From Mytilus edulis (lineage: Eukaryota > Mollusca > Bivalvia > Mytilida > Mytilidae): a stretch of DNA of 64,000 bases. The stretch lies in contig NC_092345.1 in NCBI RefSeq assembly GCF_963676685.1, positions 30,341,585-30,405,584 of the forward strand, given 5' to 3'. The position numbers and the translations under genes were made by a program. Below the pieces are notes generated by a model. The model saw only the letters and a program-made list of their open reading frames with translations, was not told where the DNA came from and did not search any database. Below are positions 42,001 to 48,374 of the stretch, piece after piece. The first letter of the stretch is position 1. Every line of letters starts with the position of its first letter.

Positions 42001-45000
42001 CTTGAATGGCTTACAATAGATATGTTGGGAAACAGTTTTTAAGTACATAGATAAAGGAAGATGGTGTGAGTGCCAATGAGACATCTCTCCATCCAAAGAA
42101 CAATTTATAAAAAATAAACTATTATAGGTCAATGTACGGCCTTCAACACGGAGCCTTGGCTCACAATGAACAACATGTTTGTACATTTTGTAGTTAACTA
42201 ACACTAGAGCTGTTTAAATAAAAAATAGTTATTCGTATAAATAGTTATCTAAGGTACCAGGATTATAATTTTAGCCGCCAGACAGGCGTTTCGTCTATGT
42301 AAGACTCATCAGTGACGCTCATATTAAAATTTTTAGAAAGCCAAACTAGCACAAAGTTGAAGGGCATTGAGGATCCACAAAACTTGAATAAAAAATGGAG
42401 GTAGCGGTTTGATTGTCAATGAGATAACTATCCAACAAAGTTCAAATACTATAAAGTCAGCTTTGAAATGACCTGACATAAAAAAAAAATTGATAAACTC
42501 CTACGAGAAAAACTTCCTAATTTATGGGTACACAATTTACGAACACACGAACCAAAGACAACAACTGAACTCATCGTGTCAAGGTTTATATATATCGATC
42601 CTTCAGTTGAGGTTGAGAGTGACGGCTAAAAATCAGAATTTACTTAAATTAATTACCCTCATCAGTGGCGGATCCAGGGGGCGGGGGGGGGGGGGGGGGG
42701 TGTTCCGCTTTTTATTTTTTGGACGATCGATGCATTTGAATGGGGACATGTGATTGGAACCCACACACCCCTTTTTTTGTCCTGGATTGGGAACCCCCCA
42801 TTTTTAGAATGGCTTGATCCGTCCCTGCTTATACGTAAGAATTGAAAGTTTTAGATAAGTTCCGATGTTTTATTTTAAGAATTAATAATTTGGTGTGTGC
42901 CTTCCAATTTTCGGAACATCTCTAGACTGGTTAAATATCACGGAAGGGATGTGCACTGACTGACGGACTGTTAAGCCAACATTCTATTAGAAATTACTCA
43001 TGAGTTCAGAAAAAACCTGTTTGCTTTTGTTTTTGGAAACATGTTACATGCACGTTATTAGAAATTTAAAGCTAATTCAATAAATACCGTTTATTCAAGT
43101 ATTATAACAACGGGGAAGTTTTACAAAATCTGTTATCTGGCACTTCCTACAGGAACGTAAAATAGTTACTGTACACAACATATTAAAATATGAAGTTTAC
43201 TGACTGATTGGTTGTTGTTACGGAACAATAAATTAACTTCAAACTAATTCTTTGCACGCTACTTTTACTACGTATTGCACATATTGGAGATGTGCAAAAA
43301 AAAAAAAAAGAATTTTTATAGGATTTGATTTATACAAGTAAATGTTAGAAGAAAAAAAGGAAAGATAATTCCTGTAGTCTACGGGCGGTGAAAAAAAAGA
43401 TACCAAAAATCTTGACAGCGTGGGACCACCCTCATATGCTAAAAAGTGCAAAAAAGAAAAACAAATTATTTGCAAAAAAAATCAAAATTTGTGTATCCAT
43501 TACATTTGAATTATGTCGGTTTACTGAAATGCTTTATTTCATGATTCTGCTAAGTTTGATACCTGGTTTTCCTTATTTAGTTTTATTTGTTGGGAAAGTT
43601 CTACACCTTTGTCTTCCTCAACGAAGGAAATCACGATTCGGGACCTTTTATTATTTTTATTGATGTGGCTGTTCAGAATGAGAGCAATAAGAGTAATTAG
43701 AAGAGAATAGAAAGAAATGTTTGGACTTAAGTACAACAATTCAAATTCTTTTTGAACAAATTTGGTGGCCCTGAAAAGGGCCGTTTATTAATCTGCTGTA
43801 TGTGCTCTGGTCAAATTCTTCTTGTCGTCTTTAATAACCAAGTCTTTTTCGGACATCATCATAACTTGGAGACCACAACAAAGTCTGGAAGTAGGATATG
43901 GTCTTCCCATGGGATGGCTCCTTAAAAATCTTGTTTGGGATGCTGCCTGTTGCTTGTCCTTTCATCAAGATGCACACTGGTACAACTTTGTATACATGGT
44001 CGATGTAAGTGGTACATTGCAGCTTTGTCATGTAGGTGCTCCAGAAGAGACGGATGTTGTTGACAAGTTCCTCTTTGGTCGTCATGTTGATGGTAGACAG
44101 ATGTCTCTTCAGCTGGCTCCATACCATCTCAATCGGATTCAAGTCAGCACTTTCTGAAAAAAAATTATCACAATTAAACTTTTCATATATTGTTTGGAAA
44201 TATTAAGCATAGTATTACAATGCATTACATTAAGGACTGATTTAAAAGATTTTTCCGGATTAATTTTAAACTTTCTTAGAGACGCTTCAAGACCATAAAA
44301 TAAATTTAAACAGTATTGATATCTTAACTACATTTTTTTAAATTGGGGATCTGTCCGAAAACTTCCTCATTTTATTGTCTTTACAAATTATTTTGAGTCA
44401 TCATTATATACTCAGTTAATTTTGTTACATTTTTTGTAAAAGTAGTTTTACTCTTTTTCCGTTTTTTTCGACTATAAATTTATCTACTAAGCATTAAAAA
44501 TCAAACGATTATATATATAGTAATTTTTATCATTTTTGAATATACATACCCGATGGCCACACATCCCACCAGTTAATGCCGTTGGCTGTCATGAAGTCTT
44601 TGGACACCTTGGACCTGTGTTTTGGGTCGTTGTCCATTTGGAAGCGATGTTGGTCCGGAAACTTTCGTCTGACGTACGGCAGGAAGGTGTCCCTCAGAAT
44701 GTGGTCTGTAAAGAACTGACCATTCATAATACCGTCAAATATTAGGATAGGTGTAGCGCCTCTTTTGCTGATACCAGCCCACACATGAACCTTAAGAGGA
44801 TGTTTTGGTTTTGGAAGTGATGGTCTGACTTGGTCATATCGTCTGTAGATGTACACCTTATTCTGATGGAGCTGAACGGTACACTCATCACTGAATATCA
44901 TGTCATTGAACTGGTCATTGTTCTCTACTAGCATCTTGCAAAATGCTACCCTCTTCTCTTTGTTGACATGTCGTACCATCTGGCAATACCTTGGTTTGGT

Positions 45001-48000
45001 ACACGTGAAACCTGCGTGGACTATGGCTCTCTTTGTGGTGGACAGACTGACCTTAGACCCTTTAAGAAGAAGCCTTTTGTGAAGAGTTCGACTGGATGTG
45101 CAAGGTTCTGATGATAAGGTTCTTTTAACAAACTGTACATCAGCTCTTGTTAGCGTCTTCATAGTCTTCACCTTTGTTGCAGAAGGACAGGTAATCGAGT
45201 CGGTAAACTTCCCTAGACGATACTGTTGAACCCAGTAGTCAATTACTTGACGAGTAACTTTGATGCCTTTGGAATTAAGAGCTGCTCTGATATCTCTGGT
45301 GGTATAGCTATTCCGGTGTAGACGAACTATGTCCAACTTGGTTATATGACTTGTACGTACCATCGTGCGTTGTAAGAGAAAAGAAGATGGGCAACGTGTT
45401 CAGCGACTGACAATCTGCGCTATGAATATTAATTCAAATGATCGTGTTTTAAGTACCCATCTCACCTAATACATTTCTACTGAAGCTAATTACCTACTTA
45501 ATCAGCTGTAACTAATCCCTACTAATAAAATTATGATTTCTCTCTGTTTTATTACTCTGTTTACCTTGAATTTAAAAGTTCAAATACTGAATTTAAATGT
45601 TCCCAATTTTTTTTGACTCTAGTCACCTTGCAATAAACAATTAAAGTAGCGTTGGTTATTTGTTAAACTTTTACCTTTCAATAAACAGTAATTTCAAAGC
45701 TTTCGGAATTTTAGTGTGTGAAATAAAAAAAATAATGTTATTAAGATTTACGATTTTTTGTGTGTAGACCTCATTTAATCAATTGTTGCATCCTGTTTTA
45801 TTCAAAACAAAATTCGCTGTAAATATAAGATCCTTCATTCAAATTAAATTAATTTTTATTATTTGTATTCAAATTTTTAAAATATGACCTAACTTTACAA
45901 GTCAAAAGAACTGTTGAATATTTTAAAAATGCACTTACTTGATATTAATGAAATCGAGAATATTGAATTAATAACTTACAAAAAAAATGAAAGTTAAAAG
46001 ATTATAATTTACCCTGACTCTGTTTTTTTTTTACCTTATTTGCTATTATTTGGGTCTCATATCGAATGAAAATACAATTTAATTTAATTGTTGGTACATG
46101 ATATTTAATAAGCTATTGAAATCTTTTATGAAAAGAAAAATTGGTGTTAAGGTGCAAAACATTTCATTCGGTATCGTAGGGAAATTACGCCAGAGTCCAA
46201 ACATCTGATACAATTTCCAAAACATCACCCGAACTGAAACTAGCCATTTCGTAGTAAAAAAAATCATATGCATCTTTTTTTTATTGGATGTTTCATATGA
46301 ATTTTATATAAGATTAAAAAAATTGACCATCTCGTTCAACAACATCCGGGATAAAATGCATGCATTAATGAGGGGGGGGGGGGGGGAGTAGGAGGGGTCC
46401 TGATCCCGAAATCCCGGACTTAAAAACACGAAATCCCGGGCTTAAAAATACGAAATCCCGAGGTCCCGAAATTCGAAAAAAGAATTCCCGGATCCCGAAA
46501 TCCCGAGTTTAAAAACACCCAACCCCATAGTCCCGATAAAGTTCCTATCACCCCTCATTAATGACATGCACGTTAGGCATTCTGATTATTTAATTTTGCA
46601 CCTGATGTATAGTCAATAAATAAGTATATAGACTGAAAGCTTTAAAGGGGTTAGACTAGCTTATAAAAACATGAAATTGAAATTCATACGCATCTCATGC
46701 ATTCAAATAACATCATATGTTAGTCGTTTGGATTTACGTTATTTTCTCTTTTAACTTTTTTTATCTGACATTAACAAAACGAAGGCTGGTCATAATTAAC
46801 GGAAGTCGGAACAAAAGCCAAAAAATTCTAGTAGAACACAAGAAAAAAAAACCGGCATTTCTCTCCTAAAAACAACCAACAGTACAAAAATTATCATCAT
46901 CACCAACATCAGAAGTCGTTATTAAATGACTTCCTAATATTATCATTTAAGTTACACACGCTTTTTATGATAGTGACTCTGTCCAAGCGTGAAATACTCT
47001 TCCTTCAATTGACGCAGGTGAACTGTACTGCGCATGTCATGTATACACAAATCAATAAATCAGGTAACTTTGTATTACAAAGTATTGAAACATAAAATTG
47101 ACCTACATGTATATAAAAAAGTTCAACGAATCCCTCGAGCATGGAATAGAAAACATTGTCGTGAAATTTCTGTTAAACATACTTACACAATGTTATTAAG
47201 ATAAACTATACAAATAACGTCTCCCATTCAACTATGACAAAGTAATCAAACAATCAACAAAATGGAACACAACGAAAGACAGAGATCGTAAATTTTATTA
47301 AGAAGAATATAAAGTAAAAAAAAATCCAAAAAAAATCGGTGGTTTGAGTCCCACCTCTTGTGTTGATCCTCTGTACCTGAAAATAAAAATAATTGCAGTT
47401 ACAGCTACAGAAATCTTAATAAGGAAATGAATGCTGTGAATAAAAAGTCGTAAATTTGCATCGGATTTGTGTCCGACATTGTGCCCACGGTCGTCCACGG
47501 GAACGCGTGGACTCCCGGTCCACGCTGACATGTCCACGGCCCCCCACGCGGCGGAGTGGACATGTCCACGGCCGCCCACGCGGCGGAGTGGGCGACCCGC
47601 CCACGGTGGGCAGAGGGCGTGGGCACATGCGTGGACGTCCGCGGTGGGCACGTGGAAAAAGCAAAATCCACGTGGCCTGTTGTGTACCTATCAATAAATA
47701 TTATAGAATGCCAAATTCACTTTAAATAGGTGCTGATTTGGCTAGATGCTGATTTAACAGGTGACGATTTGACTTCTTCTGTGGGTGCCGATTTGACTTT
47801 TTCTGTGGGTGCAAATTTGACCAGGTGCCGATTTGACTTGTACCCCCATTACGTAAAATCACACTTTGACATCACAATTCAAAACATATTAAAATTAATT
47901 GTTGCTTGATGTCAGAAGGTTATTTGGAGAAAATCTAAGGTTATTCAGAGGCAAAATTCAGCTAAATACCAAAAGTGTAAAATTATAAGTTTATTTCATC

Positions 48001-48370
48001 AGACCCTGTAAACTTATCCTGGACATTTAAAGACGATTTCGTATTTATTGCACAAGCAACCATACTGTTATACTGAATGAAGTTATAATGTGAGAGTTAA
48101 AACACACAAGTTTACTAAGACAATATACTTAGAAATTCTAAGGGGTGTGATCCGAATAATTTGTGACGAAAAATCGATCAAAACTTTCAAAATGAATGCG
48201 AGTGTCCTTCGACAACAATGTTTCCGTTCTAAAACTGTAAATAAATAAATTGTAAATAGTGTTGCTATTAATTTGACAGAATGTTTTTCATCATATACAT
48301 ATTGCAGATGTAAACATTGTAAAGGAAATGAAATCTGTTTACTTTCGTGCACTGCTATTTTCAGCGCCAT
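11985..48370 (-). CDS. unc-18: Munc18/UNC-18 (STXBP1) syntaxin-binding protein, whole gene, 15 coding exons
   Basis: This is a Sec1/Munc18 protein. The family binds closed syntaxin and the assembling SNARE complex at the plasma membrane and is essential for regulated exocytosis. The spliced exons give 1,773 nt, 590 residues plus stop, close to vertebrate Munc18-1 (about 594). Domain 1 covers about residues 1-130, with [10 protein letters not shown] at 25-34 and the [11 protein letters not shown] block at 55-65. Domain 2 covers about 131-245 and 475-590. Domain 3 covers about 246-475, with the helical-hairpin motif [17 protein letters not shown] around 329-345 and SRWTP around 476-480. R36, E56 and P332 match the positions of vertebrate R39, E59 and P335. 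The protein ends GATHLLTP...TVSN. All 14 introns have GT donors and AG acceptors and the frame is kept throughout. The gene is strongly enlarged by repeats: introns 1 and 11 are 10.7 and 8.7 kb. No frameshift or early stop is seen. Confidence 0.95.
12085..12305 (-). repeat. Degenerate tRNA-derived SINE
   Basis: On the minus strand TGGCTAAGTGG is a good RNA polymerase III A box, followed after about 40 bp by AAGTTCAAAC, a decayed B box. The body with GACAATTCTTGTCAATTAAG is a repeat type I associate with molluscs. It sits in the last intron of unc-18, within 40 bp of exon 15. A more decayed copy appears at about 60290-60425. Confidence 0.55.
12531..12858. mobile_element. hAT-type MITE
   Basis: The ends CAGGGTTC and GAACCCTG are perfect 8-bp inverted repeats with weaker similarity inward (ACTAAG and CTTAGCG). 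GAAAAAG on both sides (12524-12530 and 12859-12865) is a target duplication of 7 bp, or 8 with one mismatch, as hAT elements make. It lies in unc-18 intron 14. Confidence 0.75.
13001..13158 (-). CDS. unc-18: unc-18 coding exon 14 (domain 2, C-terminal core)
   Basis: This 158-nt exon encodes [40 protein letters not shown] and [12 protein letters not shown] (to residue 570). It matches the vertebrate [20 protein letters not shown] and RLIIFILGG blocks. The donor is GTTAGT, a weaker match to consensus. Confidence 0.96.
14373..14561. mobile_element. Harbinger-type MITE
   Basis: This 189-bp element has inverted ends of about 40 bp (GGGCTATTCCAGAAAAAAAT...) and TAA on both sides, as for PIF/Harbinger TWA targets. 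The related, larger copy at 18665-19175 has TTA flanks. It lies in unc-18 intron 13. Confidence 0.8.
15636..15905 (+). repeat. Dispersed repeat I, copy 1
   Basis: GATTCGTCAGAGGTCTC, AATAATTATTGTT and AATTACTGTTAACGTCATT recur in the same order at 49012-49300. Confidence 0.65.
16043..16134 (-). CDS. unc-18: unc-18 coding exon 13 (domain 2, variable loop)
   Basis: This 92-nt exon encodes [20 protein letters not shown] and [10 protein letters not shown] (residues 488-517). EEKLD and the following Phe-Pro match the vertebrate IEDKLDTKHYPY region. The remainder is the variable serine-rich loop. The donor is GTAAAT. Confidence 0.93.
16367..16454 (+). repeat. Perfect 44-bp tandem duplication
   Basis: TAAGGGCATTTCAGACTTCA and the following 24 bases occur twice in direct succession without a mismatch, so the duplication is recent. 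It is in unc-18 intron 12. Confidence 0.9.
16940..17050 (-). CDS. unc-18: unc-18 coding exon 12 (domain 3 to domain 2)
   Basis: This 111-nt exon encodes residues 451-487 with [15 protein letters not shown] at its end, the invariant SRWTP motif of Munc18 proteins. Its start, [20 protein letters not shown], replaces the basic STLRRRSKPERKER stretch of vertebrates and is about three residues longer. The acceptor is TTTATACAG and the donor GTAACT. Confidence 0.95.
17051..18660. other. unc-18 intron 11, unassigned 3' part
   Basis: AT-rich intron sequence. No exon-like frame with Munc18 similarity, RNA gene or clear mobile element is visible here. Confidence 0.5.
18665..19175. mobile_element. Harbinger-type MITE split by a family B insertion
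   Basis: The ends GGGCTGTACGAGAAAATACT and its imperfect complement are flanked by TTA (18662-18664 and 19176-19178). A family B element sits inside at 18738-19064. The MITE is therefore older than this B insertion. Confidence 0.75.
18738..19064 (-). mobile_element. Family B element (nested)
   Basis: It runs from AACAAGAATGTGTCTCC to ATGCCC-ATAAATG-GGGCAT, and the hairpin half AAATGGGGCATAA is duplicated at the end. A run of 13 G interrupts the body. Confidence 0.85.
20090..20330. repeat. Family G fragment
   Basis: The segment with TTTGTAAAGGGGCATAAGTC and GGTAATAAGCATTAGGTAAA matches 22636-22975 at roughly 80% by eye. Confidence 0.55.
20581..20705 (+). repeat. 65-bp tandem duplication
   Basis: ACCGCTGTACCACACATACA and the following 40 bases occur at 20581 and again at 20646 with one mismatch. 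Confidence 0.85.
20955..21117. mobile_element. Foldback element (long palindrome)
   Basis: Arms of about 70 bp are near-perfect reverse complements around AATCCGC-ATCCGCAAA-GCGGATT. As at 10638-10797, a stretch with AACGTCAGAGTGGG follows about 95 bp later, which suggests the same family. Confidence 0.8.
22116..22573 (-). mobile_element. Family B element, dimeric body
   Basis: It begins AACAAGAATATGTCC and ends with the hairpin ATGCCCC...GGGGCAT. The body unit starting GCACTATC occurs twice (about 22155 and 22321). The copy at 29518-29930 has the same double body. Confidence 0.8.
22636..22975 (-). mobile_element. Family G element
   Basis: The body units resemble 20090-20330. The right end carries a TACG-rich microsatellite, AGGGTAAAACTTAATGTCCC and the hairpin-like pair TGTCCCCTCTGTAA and TGACAGGGGCAT. 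The related plus-strand end is at 59548-59720. Confidence 0.55.
23040..24205. other. unc-18 intron 11, AT-rich, nothing recognised
   Basis: Short chance frames only. No repeat family, RNA gene or exon is recognised in this part of the intron. Confidence 0.45.
24212..24338. mobile_element. MITE, CAGGGCGGATCCAG-ended
   Basis: The ends CAGGGCGGATCCAG and GGATCCACCAATG are inverted relatives of the termini at 42663-42826. The centre holds a C run of 14. Confidence 0.6.
25460..25565 (+). repeat. 30-bp tandem repeat, 3.5 units
   Basis: GACCTTGCTCTTTTCATTTT plus AAAATTATTT repeats at exactly 30-bp spacing with a few substitutions. It lies about 170 bp inside intron 11, close to exon 11. Confidence 0.9.
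25733..25842 (-). CDS. unc-18: unc-18 coding exon 11 (domain 3b)
   Basis: This 110-nt exon encodes [20 protein letters not shown] and [16 protein letters not shown] (residues 415-450). LVQHAQIP and NLGVPIV are family landmarks. The donor is GTAAGT. An 8.7-kb repeat-filled intron follows. Confidence 0.97.
26278..26563 (-). mobile_element. Family B element
   Basis: A full-length monomeric copy running from AACAAGAATGTATCC to the hairpin ATGCCCC...GGGGCAT, with a GGAC/GAAC microsatellite. It lies in unc-18 intron 10. Confidence 0.88.
26570..28570. other. unc-18 intron 10, remainder
   Basis: AT-rich intron sequence. A 102-residue plus-strand frame at 27341-27649 is open but has no recognisable features and overlaps no known family. 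No exon candidates. Confidence 0.4.
28578..28716 (-). CDS. unc-18: unc-18 coding exon 10 (domain 3b)
   Basis: This 139-nt exon encodes [20 protein letters not shown] and VPILLD...[15 protein letters not shown] (residues 368-413). [15 protein letters not shown] is identical to the vertebrate protein. The donor is GTAAGT. Confidence 0.97.
29088..29295 (-). CDS. unc-18: unc-18 coding exon 9 (domain 3a helical hairpin)
   Basis: This 208-nt exon encodes residues 298-367 and is the most conserved part of the gene. [20 protein letters not shown] and [11 protein letters not shown] match vertebrate Munc18-1 almost exactly. In the family this segment forms the hairpin whose unfurling templates SNARE assembly; P332 corresponds to vertebrate P335. 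The acceptor is TTTATTTCAG and the donor GTAAGT. Confidence 0.98.
29518..29930 (-). mobile_element. Family B element, dimeric and truncated
   Basis: It starts AACAAGAATGTGTCC and has two body units, like 22116-22573. The terminal hairpin and most of the microsatellite are missing. It lies in intron 8. Confidence 0.75.
30196..30408 (+). repeat. Family A element
   Basis: From TTTTTATATAGATTAGACC to CCTATATCTATT. It contains TTGACCTATAATGGTTTGCT and GGATGGAGAGTTGTCTCATT, shared with copies at 34506, 35104, 42047, 50160 and 53606. Intron 8, within 120 bp of exon 8. Confidence 0.8.
30527..30634 (-). CDS. unc-18: unc-18 coding exon 8 (domain 3a)
   Basis: This 108-nt exon encodes [20 protein letters not shown] and [15 protein letters not shown] (residues 263-297). 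The family motif DLWxxLRHKHIAEVSQ is recognisable. The donor is GTAAGT. The intron before it is the shortest in the gene (326 bp). Confidence 0.96.
30961..31091 (-). CDS. unc-18: unc-18 coding exon 7 (domain 2 to domain 3)
   Basis: This 131-nt exon encodes residues 219-261 plus two bases. It includes the SM-family signature [20 protein letters not shown] and then [12 protein letters not shown]. The acceptor is ATTTCTAG and the donor GTAAGT; a second GTAAGG lies four bases further on. Confidence 0.97.
31673..32860 (+). mobile_element. Family C element
   Basis: It begins AACAAGAGGCTCTCAAGAGC with its own hairpin (AGGCTC/GAGCCT). It contains a block of about 150 bp twice (about 32142-32295 and 32637-32785, with GACGGATCAAAAATCGAAGC) and a GACGAC microsatellite. 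It ends with the hairpin TGGCCT-TT-AGGCCA and AAAA. Non-coding. It fills half of intron 6. Confidence 0.75.
33363..33457. repeat. Inverted repeat beside the exon 6 donor
   Basis: ATTATCATTGATCATCTCA (33363-33381) pairs with TGAGATGATCAACGATAAT (33439-33457), with one mismatch over 19 bp and weaker pairing inside. In the pre-mRNA it begins 13 nt after the exon 6 donor. Confidence 0.75.
33471..33555 (-). CDS. unc-18: unc-18 coding exon 6 (domain 2)
   Basis: This 85-nt exon encodes [20 protein letters not shown] and ADDHTMGE (residues 191-218). The family's QDKLDAYKADDPTMGEG block is clear. The donor is GTAATA. An inverted repeat with 19-nt arms starts 13 nt into the following intron. Confidence 0.96.
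34506..34716 (+). repeat. Family A element, downstream of exon 5
   Basis: Same order of motifs as 35104-35320, more decayed. It ends 44 bp from exon 5 and lies antisense to unc-18. Confidence 0.75.
34760..35012 (-). CDS. unc-18: unc-18 coding exon 5 (end of domain 1, start of domain 2)
   Basis: This is the largest exon (253 nt, residues 106-190). It carries [38 protein letters not shown] and [20 protein letters not shown], which align closely with vertebrate Munc18-1. The acceptor is TTTTTTAG and the donor GTATGA. Two copies of dispersed repeat family A lie just outside it on either side in the same orientation. Confidence 0.97.
35104..35320 (+). repeat. Family A element, upstream of exon 5
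   Basis: From TTTTTTTATATAGATTAGAC to CCTATATCTATT. It lies 92 bp from exon 5 and in the same orientation as 34506-34716. Confidence 0.8.
35627..35705 (-). CDS. unc-18: unc-18 coding exon 4 (domain 1)
   Basis: This 79-nt exon encodes [20 protein letters not shown] and HVFFTE (residues 80-105). It matches the family segment that ends in AAHVFFTD. The acceptor is TTTTTTAG and the donor GTATTT. Confidence 0.96.
36314..36390 (-). CDS. unc-18: unc-18 coding exon 3 (domain 1)
   Basis: This 77-nt exon encodes [20 protein letters not shown] and then LTPIEK (residues 54-79). The block is nearly unchanged from vertebrate Munc18-1. The acceptor is TTTAATTCAG and the donor GTAAAT. Confidence 0.96.
37158..37260 (+). 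repeat. Dispersed repeat J, copy 2
   Basis: Matches 3706-3812 closely, with a few substitutions. It lies in unc-18 intron 2. Confidence 0.75.
37508..37639 (-). CDS. unc-18: unc-18 coding exon 2 (domain 1)
   Basis: This 132-nt exon encodes residues 10-53 of domain 1, including [19 protein letters not shown], the core beta strand and the start of the syntaxin-facing surface. The acceptor is TTTATTTAG and the donor GTAAGTT. It ends after one base of the next codon, in phase with exon 3. Confidence 0.96.
38441..38602 (+). mobile_element. Family B element, internally deleted
   Basis: Keeps the hairpin TGCCC-ATGTAC-GGGCA, a reduced microsatellite, TTAAAGTTTTTGGTCAAGGT and the ACGTTCTTGTTT end. 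About half of the body is missing. Confidence 0.7.
38656..38833 (+). mobile_element. GC-rich CACGTG island, copy 1
   Basis: It starts with the palindromic hairpin CACGTGGA...TCCACGTG (38656-38681), then mixes CCCACG, TCCACG and ACGCGT words. It includes a 34-bp tandem repeat (38743-38776, 38777-38810). It is far more GC- and CpG-rich than its surroundings. The same end occurs inverted at 47675. It shows open frames on both strands from its composition, but no codon pattern. Confidence 0.7.
38840..40500. other. unc-18 intron 1, unassigned
   Basis: Mostly AT-rich. A GC-rich patch at 39781-39832 (CCCAGCCCCGGCGGGTAA and GGGGTCTGGAGAACCCCAGG) can form small hairpins and is unexplained. Confidence 0.4.
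40535..40770 (+). repeat. Degenerate family A relative
   Basis: Ends with GGTTGATAGTTGTCTCATTG and CTTACCACATCTACTTATTT, like the family A 3' end. The upstream part is only weakly related. Confidence 0.45.
42047..42175 (-). repeat. Family A fragment
   Basis: GGAAGATGGTGTGAGTGCCA, CATCTCTCCATCC and CGGAGCCTTGGCTCACA are family A motifs in minus orientation. Confidence 0.7.
42253..42335 (-). repeat. Family H copy with hammerhead-like core
   Basis: On the minus strand CTGATGA (42312-42306) is followed by GTC...GAC and GAAA, as at 3404-3427. The following CGCC...GGCG can pair, although one closing pair is mutated. It ends TATAATCCTGGTACC. Confidence 0.55.
42663..42826. mobile_element. MITE, CAGTGGCGGATCCAG-ended
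   Basis: The ends CAGTGGCGGATCCAGG and TTGATCCGTCCCTG are inverted repeats. The interior holds a run of G (about 42684-42700) and TGCATTTGAATGGGGACATG, shared in inverted form with 24212-24338. Confidence 0.65.
43767..43782 (-). promoter_or_regulatory. Histone-type 3' mRNA stem-loop after the transposase stop
   Basis: On the minus strand GGCCCTTTTCAGGGCC forms a 6-bp stem with a TTTC loop. This fits the metazoan replication-dependent histone 3'-end signal (GGYYCTTYTNARRRCC), and the ACCA immediately after it is also typical. It starts 48 nt after the transposase stop codon. A purine-rich AAAAAGAA lies about 13 nt further on, where a U7 snRNA site would be, and AATAAA sits just before the stem. 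No histone reading frame is seen here. Confidence 0.6.
43831..45363 (-). CDS. Tc1/mariner-like transposase, two exons
   Basis: Exon 1 is 45363-44550 and exon 2 is 44153-43831, joined over a 396-bp GTATGT...TTTTTTTTCAG intron. The product is 378 residues. The N-terminal third has paired helix-turn-helix DNA-binding segments (about 1-110: [20 protein letters not shown], then [13 protein letters not shown]). The catalytic core follows: [18 protein letters not shown] with the first Asp, FQMDNDPKH with the second Asp, and [11 protein letters not shown] with the Glu. By hand count 35 residues separate the second Asp from the Glu, one more than the usual 34. [12 protein letters not shown] forms only after splicing. 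No stop or frameshift interrupts it. It lies in unc-18 intron 1 on the same strand, and its codons are more GC-rich than the surroundings. No clear long terminal inverted repeat was found. The cut-and-paste transposase role is inferred from family resemblance. Confidence 0.85.
46363..46563. mobile_element. MITE with CATTAATGAGGGG ends and CCCGAAAT core
   Basis: CATTAATGAGGGG at the left end is matched by CCCCTCATTAATG at the right. The core repeats ATCCCGAAATCCCG-like words about eight times with AAAAACAC spacers. It lies in unc-18 intron 1. Confidence 0.7.
47481..47675 (-). mobile_element. GC-rich CACGTG island, copy 2
   Basis: Inverted relative of 38656-38833. Its end carries CACGTGGA (47649-47656) and TCCACGTG (47667-47674) around a short AT loop. 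The interior includes CCCACGCGGCGGAGTGG twice. It lies about 670 bp inside intron 1, near the unc-18 start. Confidence 0.7.
48343..48370 (-). CDS. unc-18: unc-18 coding exon 1 (start codon)
   Basis: This 28-nt coding piece reads MALKIAVHE plus the first base of a lysine codon. A GTAAAC donor follows at 48342. Joined to exon 2 it gives [16 protein letters not shown], which matches the vertebrate amino terminus (LKAVVGEKIMHDVI). The match and the correct phase fix the start although the exon is tiny and lies 10.7 kb from exon 2. The 5' untranslated region extends to higher coordinates; its end cannot be seen. Confidence 0.88.
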
Positions 48371-48374
48371 CTTG
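48364..48374 (-). promoter_or_regulatory. YY1-like motif over the unc-18 start codon
   Basis: The minus-strand sequence CAAGATGGCGC overlaps the ATG. It resembles the AAnATGGCGGC element that in many animal genes acts both as a favourable start context and as a YY1 site near the transcription start. One base differs from the full motif, so regulation is only suggested. Confidence 0.3.

Noticed and set aside
43540..43830. A histone gene belonging to the stem-loop.
   Set aside because: No histone-like residues are found upstream of the stem-loop in any minus-strand frame; the nearest frame is the transposase end.
48083..48342. The open frame running on from MALKIAVHE into intron 1.
   Set aside because: Only the first 28 nt match Munc18. 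A GTAAAC donor follows in the right phase for exon 2, and the rest has no similarity.
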